DNA of 27,753 nucleotides from a virus. The notes beneath the pieces are model-generated. The model had not been told where the DNA came from. It made no database searches and worked only from the letters and a program-made list of their open reading frames with translations. A program made the position numbers and the translations under genes. Where the stretch lies: IMG/VR virus record IMGVR_UViG_3300015076_000009, positions 1 to 27,753 of that record; one strand, given 5' to 3'. The number at the start of each line of letters is the position of its first letter. Within the stretch, counting starts at the first letter, position 1. Below are positions 18,257 through 25,953 of the stretch, piece by piece.

Positions 18257-20652
18257 ATCAACTGCCGCGTTGGGGCGAAATCCCCGAGGAAATGCGTCAG
18301 CGTCGGCAATGGTTGCTTGCCGCTCCTGACGCCCACGGACAATTGAAGGTCCCTTCCCGCATGTCTGACGGACGTGTGGTTAAGACGGACAACACCGATT
18401 CCGAAACGTGGATGACCTTCGACGAAGCTGCATCTACCGCCTATCAAAACGGCATGGGGATCGGCTATTGTATCCACTATACAGATCCATACGTGTGTAT
18501 CGATCTGGATGTGAAGGGTGATCACAATGAGCCTGATCCTTCTAAGTGGACCACTCAGCAGCAGATCGACCGCTACTGGTTCATGGTACAAGCGTTCGAC
18601 TCGTATACTGAACTGTCGCAGTCAGGCAAGGGCTTGCACATCTGGGTTCGTGGGGTCACTAAGGACGGTGCGAGACACGACGGCGTTGAACTCTATGCTG
18701 AGTCGCGTTTCATGGTGTGCACTGGTGCACAACTGTTCGCGGGTAAAGAAATTCAAGAGCGTCAAGCGCTCGTAAATATTCTTTACGACGAAATTCGTGA
18801 ACACCAGGCAGCGAAGCAAAAGTTCGCTGACCTCGAGGAACGCGAAGAGACCGAAACAGACGAACAGATCCTCGAGCGTGCGCGCAATGCGGACAACGCT
18901 GCAAAGTTCATCGAGCTCTACGAAGGTCGCTGGGAGCAATATAACTTCCCTTCGAACTCCGAAGCTGATCTCGCACTCATGTCGATCTTCACCTTCTATA
19001 GCCGTGCAGACGAGCAGTGCCGTAGACTGTTCCGTGGTTCGAAGTTGGGCACACGCGAGAAGTACGCACCTGACAAGGATTACCACATCAACCGCTTGCT
19101 CGGCTTGATTCGTGGGCGTCAAGCTGCTGAAGATGCGCGCGATGCAAAGTTCGCGGAGCAAGGCGCAGACATGGCGAAGCGTATCTCTGAAGAAGCTGCA
19201 CTGAAAGCGTATGCAGCATCGTTGGGGGCGCCTGAACTGAATAGCGCTGGGGCTGGTCTCCCTCCCGCCCCTGTACAGGAACTGCCCGCCCCGCCCGCTG
19301 TAGGAAGCGAAGCTTCTATCCAGTGGCCTCCAGGCTTTGCCGGTGCCCTTGCAGGCTTCGTCTACGACTCGGCGCCGCGTCCGGTCAAGGAAGTTGCTAT
19401 CGTTGCAGCACTAGGCTGGCTCGCTGGTGTGTGCGGCAAGATGTGGAATATCCCCGGTTCTGGTCTGAATATCTACCTTATCCTGGTTGCACGTAGCGCA
19501 GTCGGCAAGGAAGCGATGCACAGCGGTCTAGGCGCATTGCTGGCTAAGCTGCGCGAAGCTATCCCGTCCGCACAGGACTTCGTGGACTTCAACGATTACG
19601 CTTCCGGCCCTGCACTTGTCAAAGCATGCGCAGTCAATCAATCCTTTGTAAATGTGGCGGGCGAATGGGGCAAGAAACTGAAACGCCTGTCGATGGACGG
19701 GGACAAGGACGGTCCGATGCAGCAATTGCGGACCGTGATGACCAATCTGTATCAGAAGAGCGGTCCTGCATCGGTCGTTGGCGGTCTTACGTATTCGGAC
19801 AAGGAGAAGAACATCGGTTCTGTTTCGGGTGTCGCGTACAGTATGATCGGGGAGACAACGCCCGGAACATTCTACGACTCGTTGACTGAAGGAATGATGG
19901 AAGACGGTTTCCTGTCACGCTTCACGATCGTGGAGTATACAGGAGAGCGTCCGCCTGCGAACTATCAGCCCGTCAAGGAACCGCCTACACCAATCGTCGA
20001 ACAGTGCATCCAGATTATGATGCACCAGAAAACATTGTTCGGCAACCGTACCCCTCCTGTTCAGGTGTTGCGAACTGCTGAAGCTGGCGAAATGATGCTA
20101 GCGTTCGACAAGGAGTGTGACGCAGAGATCAATAAGACGACAGACGAGTCCTGGCGTCAGATGTGGAACCGCGCCGCGCTCAAGATGATGCGCATAGCTG
20201 CGCTTCTGGCTGTAGGTGACAATCCGTTCCAGCCTGTGGTCACAGTCGAACAAGTCAAGTGGGCTTTGGACCTCATTCGTCGCGATATCGCCATTATGCG
20301 CCGGCGTGTTGAGTCCGGTGATATCGGCAATGGCGACGGTGTGCGGGAACGCAAGATTATCTTCATCACGAAGAAGTTCTTCGAAGAGGAACCGGGCCCG
20401 GGTTACAAAATTCCTGCGGGCATGCGCGGCAAGGGTGTCATCCCTCGTTCCTATCTGCAGATCCGTACATCCAGGCTGGCTCCGTTCATGAATGCACGCA
20501 ATGGGGCGACGAAAGCCCTTGACGAAGCCATCCGATCCTGTGTCGATTCTGGTTACCTTGTGGAAGTCGACAAGGCAAAGCTCGCTGAAGAATATGGCGC
20601 AGCGGGTAAGGCATATCGTGTGATCTCACTTCCGAACTATAATGTTGAATAG
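18253..20652 (+). CDS. Primase-polymerase / DUF3987 replication protein, 799 aa
   Basis: The start at 18253 is coupled to the HTH gene (ATGA). The N-terminal ~200 residues resemble the PrimPol domain of NrS-1-type phage polymerases: VCIDLDVKGD gives the metal-binding pair Asp84/Asp86, and SYTELSQSGKGLHIWVRG gives the SGxGxH motif with His129. After a charged helical linker and a Pro/Ala hinge, the C-terminal half is DUF3987, a P-loop module of phage and plasmid replication proteins. Its Walker A is ARSAVGKEAM with Lys419; the usual Ser/Thr is Glu. FVNVAGEWGKKLK may be the following acidic motif. It should prime and perhaps unwind phage DNA. It is the replication core of the window. Confidence 0.88.
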   Translation: MNQLPRWGEIPEEMRQRRQWLLAAPDAHGQLKVPSRMSDGRVVKTDNTDSETWMTFDEAASTAYQNGMGIGYCIHYTDPYVCIDLDVKGDHNEPDPSKWTTQQQIDRYWFMVQAFDSYTELSQSGKGLHIWVRGVTKDGARHDGVELYAESRFMVCTGAQLFAGKEIQERQALVNILYDEIREHQAAKQKFADLEEREETETDEQILERARNADNAAKFIELYEGRWEQYNFPSNSEADLALMSIFTFYSRADEQCRRLFRGSKLGTREKYAPDKDYHINRLLGLIRGRQAAEDARDAKFAEQGADMAKRISEEAALKAYAASLGAPELNSAGAGLPPAPVQELPAPPAVGSEASIQWPPGFAGALAGFVYDSAPRPVKEVAIVAALGWLAGVCGKMWNIPGSGLNIYLILVARSAVGKEAMHSGLGALLAKLREAIPSAQDFVDFNDYASGPALVKACAVNQSFVNVAGEWGKKLKRLSMDGDKDGPMQQLRTVMTNLYQKSGPASVVGGLTYSDKEKNIGSVSGVAYSMIGETTPGTFYDSLTEGMMEDGFLSRFTIVEYTGERPPANYQPVKEPPTPIVEQCIQIMMHQKTLFGNRTPPVQVLRTAEAGEMMLAFDKECDAEINKTTDESWRQMWNRAALKMMRIAALLAVGDNPFQPVVTVEQVKWALDLIRRDIAIMRRRVESGDIGNGDGVRERKIIFITKKFFEEEPGPGYKIPAGMRGKGVIPRSYLQIRTSRLAPFMNARNGATKALDEAIRSCVDSGYLVEVDKAKLAEEYGAAGKAYRVISLPNYNVE

Positions 20653-20657
20653 GCGGG

Positions 20658-20687
20658 TTGTTATCGTTACTGATGTTGCGCTAACAT
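20658..20687 (+). promoter_or_regulatory. Sigma70-like promoter TTGTTA-N18-TAACAT
   Basis: It follows the primase stop by 6 bases. Six bases separate the -10 from an ATG at 20694, so a transcript would begin at or near it. It would drive the structured spacer, and possibly the nucleotide operon beyond. Confidence 0.5.
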
Positions 20688-21082
20688 ACTCGTATGCCTT
20701 CCGTCCTCTCCACGCGCCTTTCCGCAGTGCTTGCCCTTCTAGGGGCGGTACGTGCGACGGCGGCTCAAGCCTGCGACGAGGGTATCCACGCCCTTCGCAG
20801 GCTGCGCCACTCCGTGGAGAGTTTGCCGCCTGCTGCGGCTGATTGGGAAACCAGAACCGGCGCATTCCCTCCTGCGCTGATCGTAGTCCAGCTACGGTGT
20901 TTCTGGCGCGTTGTGCGGCGTTACTGCACACCCGGGTTTGCCCGGCAGGTGCCATTTCGATTAGCGACTGATGCACGTGAAACCGTGCGTCGGCGCTATG
21001 CCCGGCACATCTTTCTGACTACCAATCAGAAGTGGATCAACACGAGGGGCGCCGGCGCTCTATGTAGATACGGAGTGCCGGC
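20688..21082 (+). ncRNA. Candidate structured RNA in the 20653-21113 spacer
   Basis: In ~390 bases there are at least seven stems: CTCTCCACG/CGTGGAGAG (20706-20714 with 20813-20821) enclosing AGCCTGCGA/TCGCAGGCT (20768-20803); CGTAG/CTACG (20882-20896); CCGGG/CCCGG (20932-20945); GCACG/CGTGC (20973-20988); TTCTGA/TCAGAA (21013-21031); and GCCGGCGCTC/GAGTGCCGGC with one wobble (21051-21082). A promoter points into it. A 131-aa frame (20694-21089) also spans it, starting with ATG but without a ribosome site and rich in Arg, so a leaderless protein is the alternative. The spacer is the only large break in an otherwise overlapping operon. Confidence 0.45.
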
Positions 21083-21113
21083 TACCTGACCACATTCAAC
21101 TGGACACAAGAAC

Positions 21114-22076
21114 ATGACCGATATTTCGCGCCACCCGATCCTCGGGATGATTTACATCGCCGCAGGGCTCGTCGAAAACCTGGGCGCAAGTCCGCGTCAT
21201 ACCGATGCCGCACAGGCCGTATTCAGCCTGCTCGGGCATACCGATAAGCTACTCAATCAGAAGGACGAAGCCGAAGCGCTCGTCGACACGCTCAAGGCTC
21301 ACCCGCTGCACGACATCTTCGGCGACGTTGTCGACATGAACGAAGCCTTCGGCAACCCGAAGGGCGATCCGCACTCGATCAACGGCAAGAAGCTGTTCAA
21401 TCAGTGCAAGAACATCGGCGACGAGTTCATCGAGCTCATGAACGCCTTCGGCTGGGAATGCGAGATCAAGCTCACCCCGCGCGCTCCGCATCCACACGAC
21501 ATCCGCACTCCTCAAGGCGACGCCCAAATCATCGCGATCCGAGATGCGCTGTGCGACATCAACGTCTTCAGCCTGGGTGCGCACCACTTCACCGGCTACG
21601 ATGCCCGCATCGACATGCGCGCTGTGTATGAGTCCAACATGTCGAAGTTCGTCAAGAACATTTCCGACGAAGTGCAGACACGCGCCAAGTTCGATGCTGC
21701 TGGCGTCCAGTACACAATCGACGGTGAGTATCCCCGCGTCGTGTTCCGCAGTGCATTCGATCAGCCCGACATGCCTGCCGGCAAGTTCTTGAAGTCGGCA
21801 TCGACGTTCAAACCCGTCTTCGTGCTCGCTGCCAAGCCCCAGTCCGCCGAAGACGTCGTTGCCAAGATGCATGCGGAACATGCGGCTCGCAAGGCCGAAC
21901 ACGATCGGAAGATGGCGCAACTGCAAGATGAAGTCGCTGCCTTCTGCGCCAAGCGCGAACTCGAACTATTCGGCTTGCCTGCATTCGATGATCACTTGAA
22001 CCAGACGCCGGGTGCTGTCAACGAGGGCGCGCTCCGCGACTTGCACGATGCATCCTACGTGCACAAGGTAGGCTGA
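21114..22076 (+). CDS. All-alpha NTP pyrophosphatase (MazG/HisE-like), 320 aa
   Basis: The chain has the features of phage phosphoribosyl-ATP/dNTP pyrophosphohydrolase-like proteins: FNQCKNIGDEFIELMNAFGW supplies the first acidic helix (DExxE type). IRDALCDINVFSLGAHHFTG is the second, with RDALCD. YESNMSKF is the typical NMSK-type motif before the FLKSASTFKPVF segment that resembles the K-x-x-x-F-x-P ending of HisE-like enzymes. It should hydrolyse nucleoside triphosphates to monophosphates, shaping the nucleotide pool for phage replication. The C-terminal ~80 residues are a helical extension. The ribosome site is weak (GGACACAAGAAC). It heads the nucleotide-metabolism part of the operon. Confidence 0.8.
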   Translation: MTDISRHPILGMIYIAAGLVENLGASPRHTDAAQAVFSLLGHTDKLLNQKDEAEALVDTLKAHPLHDIFGDVVDMNEAFGNPKGDPHSINGKKLFNQCKNIGDEFIELMNAFGWECEIKLTPRAPHPHDIRTPQGDAQIIAIRDALCDINVFSLGAHHFTGYDARIDMRAVYESNMSKFVKNISDEVQTRAKFDAAGVQYTIDGEYPRVVFRSAFDQPDMPAGKFLKSASTFKPVFVLAAKPQSAEDVVAKMHAEHAARKAEHDRKMAQLQDEVAAFCAKRELELFGLPAFDDHLNQTPGAVNEGALRDLHDASYVHKVG

Positions 22077-22078
22077 TC

Positions 22079-22642
22079 ATGGCAGCGCGTAAGCCTGTGG
22101 AAGAAGCAGACCCGCTGCCGACACGTGAGCAGTGGATCGCTTACTGCGCCACGTTCGTCGCGGCCGATTCCAACTTCATTCCTCCCGAGCAACTGTGCGT
22201 GGAGGATATCGAGGACTGGCAAGCGGCCTCCAAGCGCATGAAAGAAGCGCAAGATATCGAACGCAAGTACCGTGACAAGATTTATCGTCACCTCTTCAAG
22301 AACCCTGAAGAGGGCGCGAATAACGTCAAGCTCACCGACGGCCGCAAGATCACTGCAACGCGCAATATCACGCGTAAGCCTGACGCAGGGCTTATCGATG
22401 CCATGGGCAGGCGCACTGTCGGTGATATGCGCAGTTACTTGACGCAACTCGGCGTCGACCTCAGCGCTTTCGACGACAGTGAACTTGTGGTCAATGCTGT
22501 GCAGTTGCGGCTGGATGAAGTGTTCAAGTGGACACCCGAACTCGTCACGGCCGATTACCGCAAGCTGACACCCGAGCAACTGATCCTGGTGGATTCACTG
22601 CTCGAGATCAAGGACGGCTCTCCGCAAGTCAAGATCGCCTAG
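22079..22642 (+). CDS. Hypothetical phage protein, 187 aa
   Basis: The ATG lies two bases after the previous stop. The protein has a mainly helical N-terminal half (WQAASKRMKEAQDIERKYRD, KIYRHLF), then beta-type segments VKLTDGRKITATRNITRKPD and a helical end (LTPEQLILVDSLLEIKDGSP). This pattern occurs next to replication and recombination genes in many phages, where it has no assigned function. It is not an obvious enzyme; no nucleotide or metal motif is seen. Coupling suggests a link to nucleotide or replication functions. Confidence 0.78.
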   Translation: MAARKPVEEADPLPTREQWIAYCATFVAADSNFIPPEQLCVEDIEDWQAASKRMKEAQDIERKYRDKIYRHLFKNPEEGANNVKLTDGRKITATRNITRKPDAGLIDAMGRRTVGDMRSYLTQLGVDLSAFDDSELVVNAVQLRLDEVFKWTPELVTADYRKLTPEQLILVDSLLEIKDGSPQVKIA

Positions 22643-22650
22643 GAGGCATC

Positions 22651-23238
22651 ATGGATCTGAATCTTTTGAACGGAGCCAACGCGCTCCGTCTGCCGCAGTT
22701 CAAGAATAGCCATGGCGACCCGGCGCATACCCACCCGGAAGGCGCGGACTGGTCTCCCCGCATGTGGCTTGTCGCTCTGATGGGTGAAGTCGGTGAGCTC
22801 GTCGACGCAAACGAAATTCGTAATCCACAACAGATCGCGGACGAAGCTGCGGATGTGCAGACTTACCTGGACATCTACTGTCAGCGTTCGTTGGACGGAT
22901 ACAAGGTGGATGATAAATCGACTATGGAGTATGGACTTCTGCGTCTGATCCATAGCGTAGGTCGATTATGCGAGATGCATAAGAAGTTTACGCGGGGTGA
23001 CATGGCTCGTCTGGACTACATCGCCAAGCATCAACATGTCGCTCTGTGCCTCATTGACGAAACACGTTCGTTGCAGCAGATGACATTCGATGCGCATCAT
23101 ACACCTGCCCCAAAGGACGGTATCAACCTTTCGGACGCGACGATGCGCAAGTTCAACCACGTTTCCGAACGTGTTCAGTCCGACGTCTTCCTCACCCCGA
23201 CACGCATCGTGCGTTATCATCCCGGAGAAATCGAATGA
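22651..23238 (+). CDS. MazG-like nucleotide pyrophosphohydrolase, 195 aa
   Basis: AGGAGG precedes the ATG at 22651 by 4 bases; a longer frame to 22528 has no site and overlaps the previous gene. The MazG signature is clear: WLVALMGEVGELVDANE carries the ExxE pair and IADEAADVQTYLDIY the ExxD pair, which bind Mg and cut the alpha-beta phosphate bond of (d)NTPs. The C-terminal part contains MRKFNHVSERVQSDVFL, a segment often present in dNTPase-type members. It is the second all-alpha NTP-PPase in this operon, two genes from the first, so different substrates are likely. Its stop overlaps the next start as ATGA. Confidence 0.88.
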   Translation: MDLNLLNGANALRLPQFKNSHGDPAHTHPEGADWSPRMWLVALMGEVGELVDANEIRNPQQIADEAADVQTYLDIYCQRSLDGYKVDDKSTMEYGLLRLIHSVGRLCEMHKKFTRGDMARLDYIAKHQHVALCLIDETRSLQQMTFDAHHTPAPKDGINLSDATMRKFNHVSERVQSDVFLTPTRIVRYHPGEIE

Positions 23239-23441
23239 AAGATATCTCAAAGGGGTCGGCGGCAATCGCTGCTGTCCTGTGCCGCGTCGTGGACTACTAC
23301 GTCGCCAAGCAGGCTGAAGCCGTCGCCAAAGAGAACGGCTTCGAAGGCACTTCCGAAATGGAAGAAGCCACTGCACTCTGCAATGTCGCTGAAACGCGTA
23401 TTGCAGATGCCGTCGCAAACATCGCAACCGAGGTGCAATGA
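23235..23441 (+). CDS. Hypothetical helical protein, 68 aa
   Basis: Not recognised. The start overlaps the MazG stop as ATGA and the stop overlaps the ThyX start the same way. It is almost wholly helical and Ala/Glu-rich (VAKQAEAVAKENGFEGTSEM; DAVANIATEV). It is conserved in position between nucleotide-pool enzymes, so it may be a small subunit or regulator. Confidence 0.75.
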   Translation: MKDISKGSAAIAAVLCRVVDYYVAKQAEAVAKENGFEGTSEMEEATALCNVAETRIADAVANIATEVQ

Positions 23442-24205
23442 TGAATACAATCAAAGTTCTTGATCACGGTTCTGTGACGCTGCGTAACCTTGCGGGACCG
23501 ACACGGCGTGTGAAGGTCTTCGTCGAAACAGGAACCGGGAACGACGGAGAACCCTGCGGCTATTCGCGCGACCGCGTGTTCGATGCAGACGACACAGATG
23601 TGGCCAACGCGGCCCGCCTGTCGTTCGAAGGACAGGACCAGTCGCGCACGTACGACAGCGAGATGAAGCTGACGCGTTACCTGGCAATGCATCATCACGA
23701 TACGTCGTTCGAGATCATCGAAGTCTGGCTCGAGATGAAACTACCCATCTTCGTCGCCCGGCAGTTTGTGCGTCAGCGCACGCAGACGATCAACGAAGCA
23801 AGCGGCCGTTATATCACTCTCCCTGAAGAGTGGTACATTCCTGCACTTGTCGGCGGTCAGGCTGCTAACAAGAAGCAAGGCCAGGAAGATAACCTAGACG
23901 CCGTCACCCAGGGCTGGTTTCGTCAAGCGCTAAACATGGAGTGCGAGAACTCTTATGCGCTCTACAAGATGGCAATTGCCCGCGGTGTCGCCAACGAGCA
24001 TGCACGCCTGTTCCTCCACGTCAACCACTACACCCATTGGATGACAAAGATGAACCTGCGTAATCTGATGTTCTCGCTGCTCAGGCTGCGGGATCATTCG
24101 CATGCTCAGATCGAAGCGCAGATCTATGCTCGTGCAGTCATCGACCTGCTGGATCCGCATCTTCCCGGTCTCATGAACCTCTACAAGGAGTTGATCCGTC
24201 AATGA
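23438..24205 (+). CDS. thyX: Flavin-dependent thymidylate synthase
   Basis: ThyX makes dTMP from dUMP with FAD, NADPH and methylene-tetrahydrofolate. The ThyX motif appears as RQFVRQRTQTINEASGRY at 109-126, i.e. RQR-x7-S in place of the consensus RHR-x7-S; the Ser122 and flanking NEASGRY fit NEYSxRY. Upstream RYLAMHHHDTSFEIIEVWLE is the substrate/FAD helix region (H85-H87). Near the C-terminus RLRDHSHAQIEAQIYARAVI matches the family's SHAQWE-type end. Length 255 is slightly above average, with a ~40-residue N-terminal extension. Histidine to glutamine in the signature may affect flavin binding. Neighbours clear NTPs and ligate DNA, consistent with supplying dTMP to replication. Confidence 0.92.
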   Translation: MMNTIKVLDHGSVTLRNLAGPTRRVKVFVETGTGNDGEPCGYSRDRVFDADDTDVANAARLSFEGQDQSRTYDSEMKLTRYLAMHHHDTSFEIIEVWLEMKLPIFVARQFVRQRTQTINEASGRYITLPEEWYIPALVGGQAANKKQGQEDNLDAVTQGWFRQALNMECENSYALYKMAIARGVANEHARLFLHVNHYTHWMTKMNLRNLMFSLLRLRDHSHAQIEAQIYARAVIDLLDPHLPGLMNLYKELIRQ

Positions 24206-24450
24206 CTACTTCCAAAGGTGGTATCCACCTCGTCGGCGCTGCTGCACTCATCGCACAAGCTGAAGAGCGCGGGCGACAAGAACAGCAGTCACGCGCAACC
24301 GTGATGACCCGTGACGGTATCCGGGTTCAGACTGCACTGATCATGTGCAAGCAATTTCGCGAACAGTGCAATGCCGTACCGCAAGGTGATCCGGCCCGCA
24401 CAGTCGTGGAACTCATGCTAGACTCATTCGAGGGAGTGCTGACAAAATGA
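24202..24450 (+). CDS. Hypothetical protein, 82 aa
   Basis: Not recognised. Coupled by 4-bp overlaps to ThyX and the next gene. The chain is helical and charged (LIAQAEERGRQEQQSRATVM; VQTALIMCKQFREQCNAVPQ) with two Cys. It could be an accessory to the surrounding replication enzymes; no motif supports more. Confidence 0.75.
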   Translation: MTTSKGGIHLVGAAALIAQAEERGRQEQQSRATVMTRDGIRVQTALIMCKQFREQCNAVPQGDPARTVVELMLDSFEGVLTK

Positions 24451-24692
24451 ATATCCGACTCTTTGGTAAGACGGTGTGGGGGGACGAACCTCCATTGCCG
24501 CTCGCGCAGTCAATCAAGGAACGCGAAGAGGAGTTCGAACGTGAACTCATCAAGCAAGAGCTCGACTTAATCGATGCGGCTGCTCGAAAGGAAGGTCTTC
24601 GTCAGAAGATCGAATACCTGCGCAAGTACAACCGTATCGCAGATATCGACATGCCTGCGATTACGCGCATCCGAAAGGAATCTTCGAAGTGA
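24447..24692 (+). CDS. Hypothetical coiled-coil protein, 81 aa
   Basis: Not recognised. It starts MNIRLFGKTVWGDEPPLPLA and continues as a charged helix (IKEREEEFERELIKQELDLI), likely a coiled coil, then a basic helix. Both ends overlap neighbours by 4 bases; its stop overlaps the GTG of the ligase gene. It may be a partner of the ligase. Confidence 0.75.
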   Translation: MNIRLFGKTVWGDEPPLPLAQSIKEREEEFERELIKQELDLIDAAARKEGLRQKIEYLRKYNRIADIDMPAITRIRKESSK

Positions 24693-25591
24693 AGCCGCAT
24701 CTTGCAACGGACTGGGTGCGGGAGAAGCAACGCTTTCCTTGCATCGTCCAGCCGAAGATTGACGGCGTGCGTGGTATGACGTTGGCGAACGGGCTAACCA
24801 CACGTCGACTCAAGCCTCATCGCAATGCATACACGACCTCGCTCTATTCGCATCCCGACTTCAACGGATTCGACGGTGAGCTCGCTGCAGAACTCGAAAC
24901 GCATCCTGACCTCTGTCGAAAGACGGCGTCAGCGCTCAGCACGCGCGAAGGCCAGCCGTTCACACTCTGGTGGCTGTTCGACTATGTTACCGCCGCAACG
25001 CGTTATCTGCCCTACCGCGAACGCCACGATGCGTTGCTGTTGCGCGTTGCACAGATCCAGCAGAGCAACTTCATGGCGCAGCGACACCTGCGTATCGTAC
25101 CGACGTACGATATCATGAACATGGACCAGCTGGACGCCAAGCACGCGGAGTTCTGCGACGAGGGTTACGAAGGTTCGATCCTGCGCGATCCGGCAGGGCT
25201 GTACAAGGAAGGGCGCTGTACTGTTCGGGAAGGCGCGTTGCTTCGGATCAAGGACTTCGACTACAAGACAGCAGTTGTGGTCAGATACGAGGAAGGCCAG
25301 TCCAATGGCAACGAAGCACAGACCAACGAGTTGGGCAAGACGTTTCGTTCAACACATCAAGAGAACATGGTCCCTAACGGACTGGTTGGAACGATCGTTG
25401 CGCGCTGGGCAGACTCCGACGAAGTGTTCAATTGTTCTCCAGGCAATATGGATCATGATGAACGTTCCCGGGAATGGACCGCCCGTTCTGCCGCGCCGGG
25501 AAAGCTCTTCACGGCAAAGCACTTCGCGCACGGAGTAAAAGACAAGCCACGCTTTCCGACGTGGGTTCAATGGGGTGAGTTTGCAGCCTGA
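24689..25591 (+). CDS. ATP-dependent DNA ligase
   Basis: This 300-residue protein starts with GTG at 24689, coupled as GTGA. The nucleotidyltransferase motifs are in order: motif I QPKIDGVRG with Lys23, the residue that takes AMP; motif III NGFDGEL; motif IV EGYEGSILRDP; motif V LLRIKDFDYKTA. The C-terminus has the OB-fold segment (VGTIVARWADSDEVFNCSPG) and an FAHGVKDKPRFPTW ending typical of T7-like phage ligases. It seals nicks during replication and recombination. It is shorter than T7 ligase (359) but has every core motif. Confidence 0.95.
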   Translation: MKPHLATDWVREKQRFPCIVQPKIDGVRGMTLANGLTTRRLKPHRNAYTTSLYSHPDFNGFDGELAAELETHPDLCRKTASALSTREGQPFTLWWLFDYVTAATRYLPYRERHDALLLRVAQIQQSNFMAQRHLRIVPTYDIMNMDQLDAKHAEFCDEGYEGSILRDPAGLYKEGRCTVREGALLRIKDFDYKTAVVVRYEEGQSNGNEAQTNELGKTFRSTHQENMVPNGLVGTIVARWADSDEVFNCSPGNMDHDERSREWTARSAAPGKLFTAKHFAHGVKDKPRFPTWVQWGEFAA

Positions 25592-25599
25592 AACTAGGC

Positions 25600-25605
25600 T
25601 ATACT
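25600..25605 (+). promoter_or_regulatory. Promoter for the tRNA-like array
   Basis: TATACT lies 9 bases after the ligase stop, with a transcription start near 25612, just before the first tRNA-like RNA at 25615. The -35 region is weak. Confidence 0.5.
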
Positions 25606-25614
25606 GTTTTTAAC

Positions 25615-25779
25615 GGGTCGCGGTGCAATGGTGCACCGAGTGGGTTCTGTAAAAGTTGAGGTCAAACCGATTCTGCCCTAAACGTTGTCGGGCACAGAGC
25701 GTAGCGGGAAAGGCACTTCGGTGCAGCTGAACCGTCCATTCAACACTTGCGGCAGGTTCGATTCCTGCGCGACCCACCA
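25615..25779 (+). tRNA. tRNA-like RNA with a ~94-nt insertion in the anticodon region
   Basis: The acceptor stem is perfect (GGGTCGC 25615-25621; GCGACCC 25769-25775) with A and CCA at 25776-25779. The T arm GCAGG-TTCGATT-CCTGC is canonical. The 5' half has a D-arm-like TGC-AATGGT-GCA. GAGTG (25638-25642) can pair with CACTT (25744-25748) as anticodon stem, leaving 101 bases instead of 7. The insert has its own fold: GGTTC/GAACC closes it, with TCTGCCC/GGGCACAGA and GCAC-TTCG-GTGC hairpins inside. The anticodon cannot be fixed; CTGTAAA would give GUA (Tyr). Too short for a normal group I intron or tmRNA. Confidence 0.6.
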
Positions 25780-25786
25780 AGTTTAT

Positions 25787-25868
25787 GCGAGCTGGAATCG
25801 GATCGTTACCGAGGTGCTAAGGTGCTACCACACCGGGTAGGCGCTCACGGGATGCTCAGCTCGCACCA
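25787..25868 (+). tRNA. tRNA-like RNA without a canonical T arm
   Basis: GCGAGCT (25787-25793) pairs fully with AGCTCGC (25858-25864), followed by ACCA, in an 82-base unit sitting in the array. The inside is not tRNA-like: TCGG-N7-CCGA forms a small stem and GTGCTACC/GGTAG-G-GCGC a long bulged hairpin, but no TTCRA loop or normal anticodon arm is found. It may be a decayed tRNA or an RNA that keeps only the acceptor end. Spacers to its neighbours are 7 and 5 bases. Confidence 0.45.
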
Positions 25869-25873
25869 ATTTC

Positions 25874-25949
25874 GCCCCCTTAGCTCAGTTGGTAGAGCAT
25901 CTGCCTTGTAAGCAGGAGGTCAGAGGTTCGAATCCTCTAGTGGGCACCA
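25874..25949 (+). tRNA. tRNA-Thr (UGU)
   Basis: All arms are canonical: acceptor GCCCCCT/AGTGGGC with one C-T mismatch, D arm GCTC-AGTTGGTA-GAGC, anticodon stem TCTGC/GCAGG with loop CTTGTAA giving UGU, variable AGGTC, T arm AGAGG-TTCGAAT-CCTCT, and encoded CCA. It is the one clearly functional tRNA of the array. It reads ACA and, by wobble, other Thr codons. Confidence 0.95.
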
Positions 25950-25953
25950 GTTT

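Noticed and set aside
25615-25779. tmRNA or standard group I intron in a tRNA
   Set aside because: At 165 bases it is too short for a tmRNA with a tag frame, and the ~94-base insert is too short for known group I cores.
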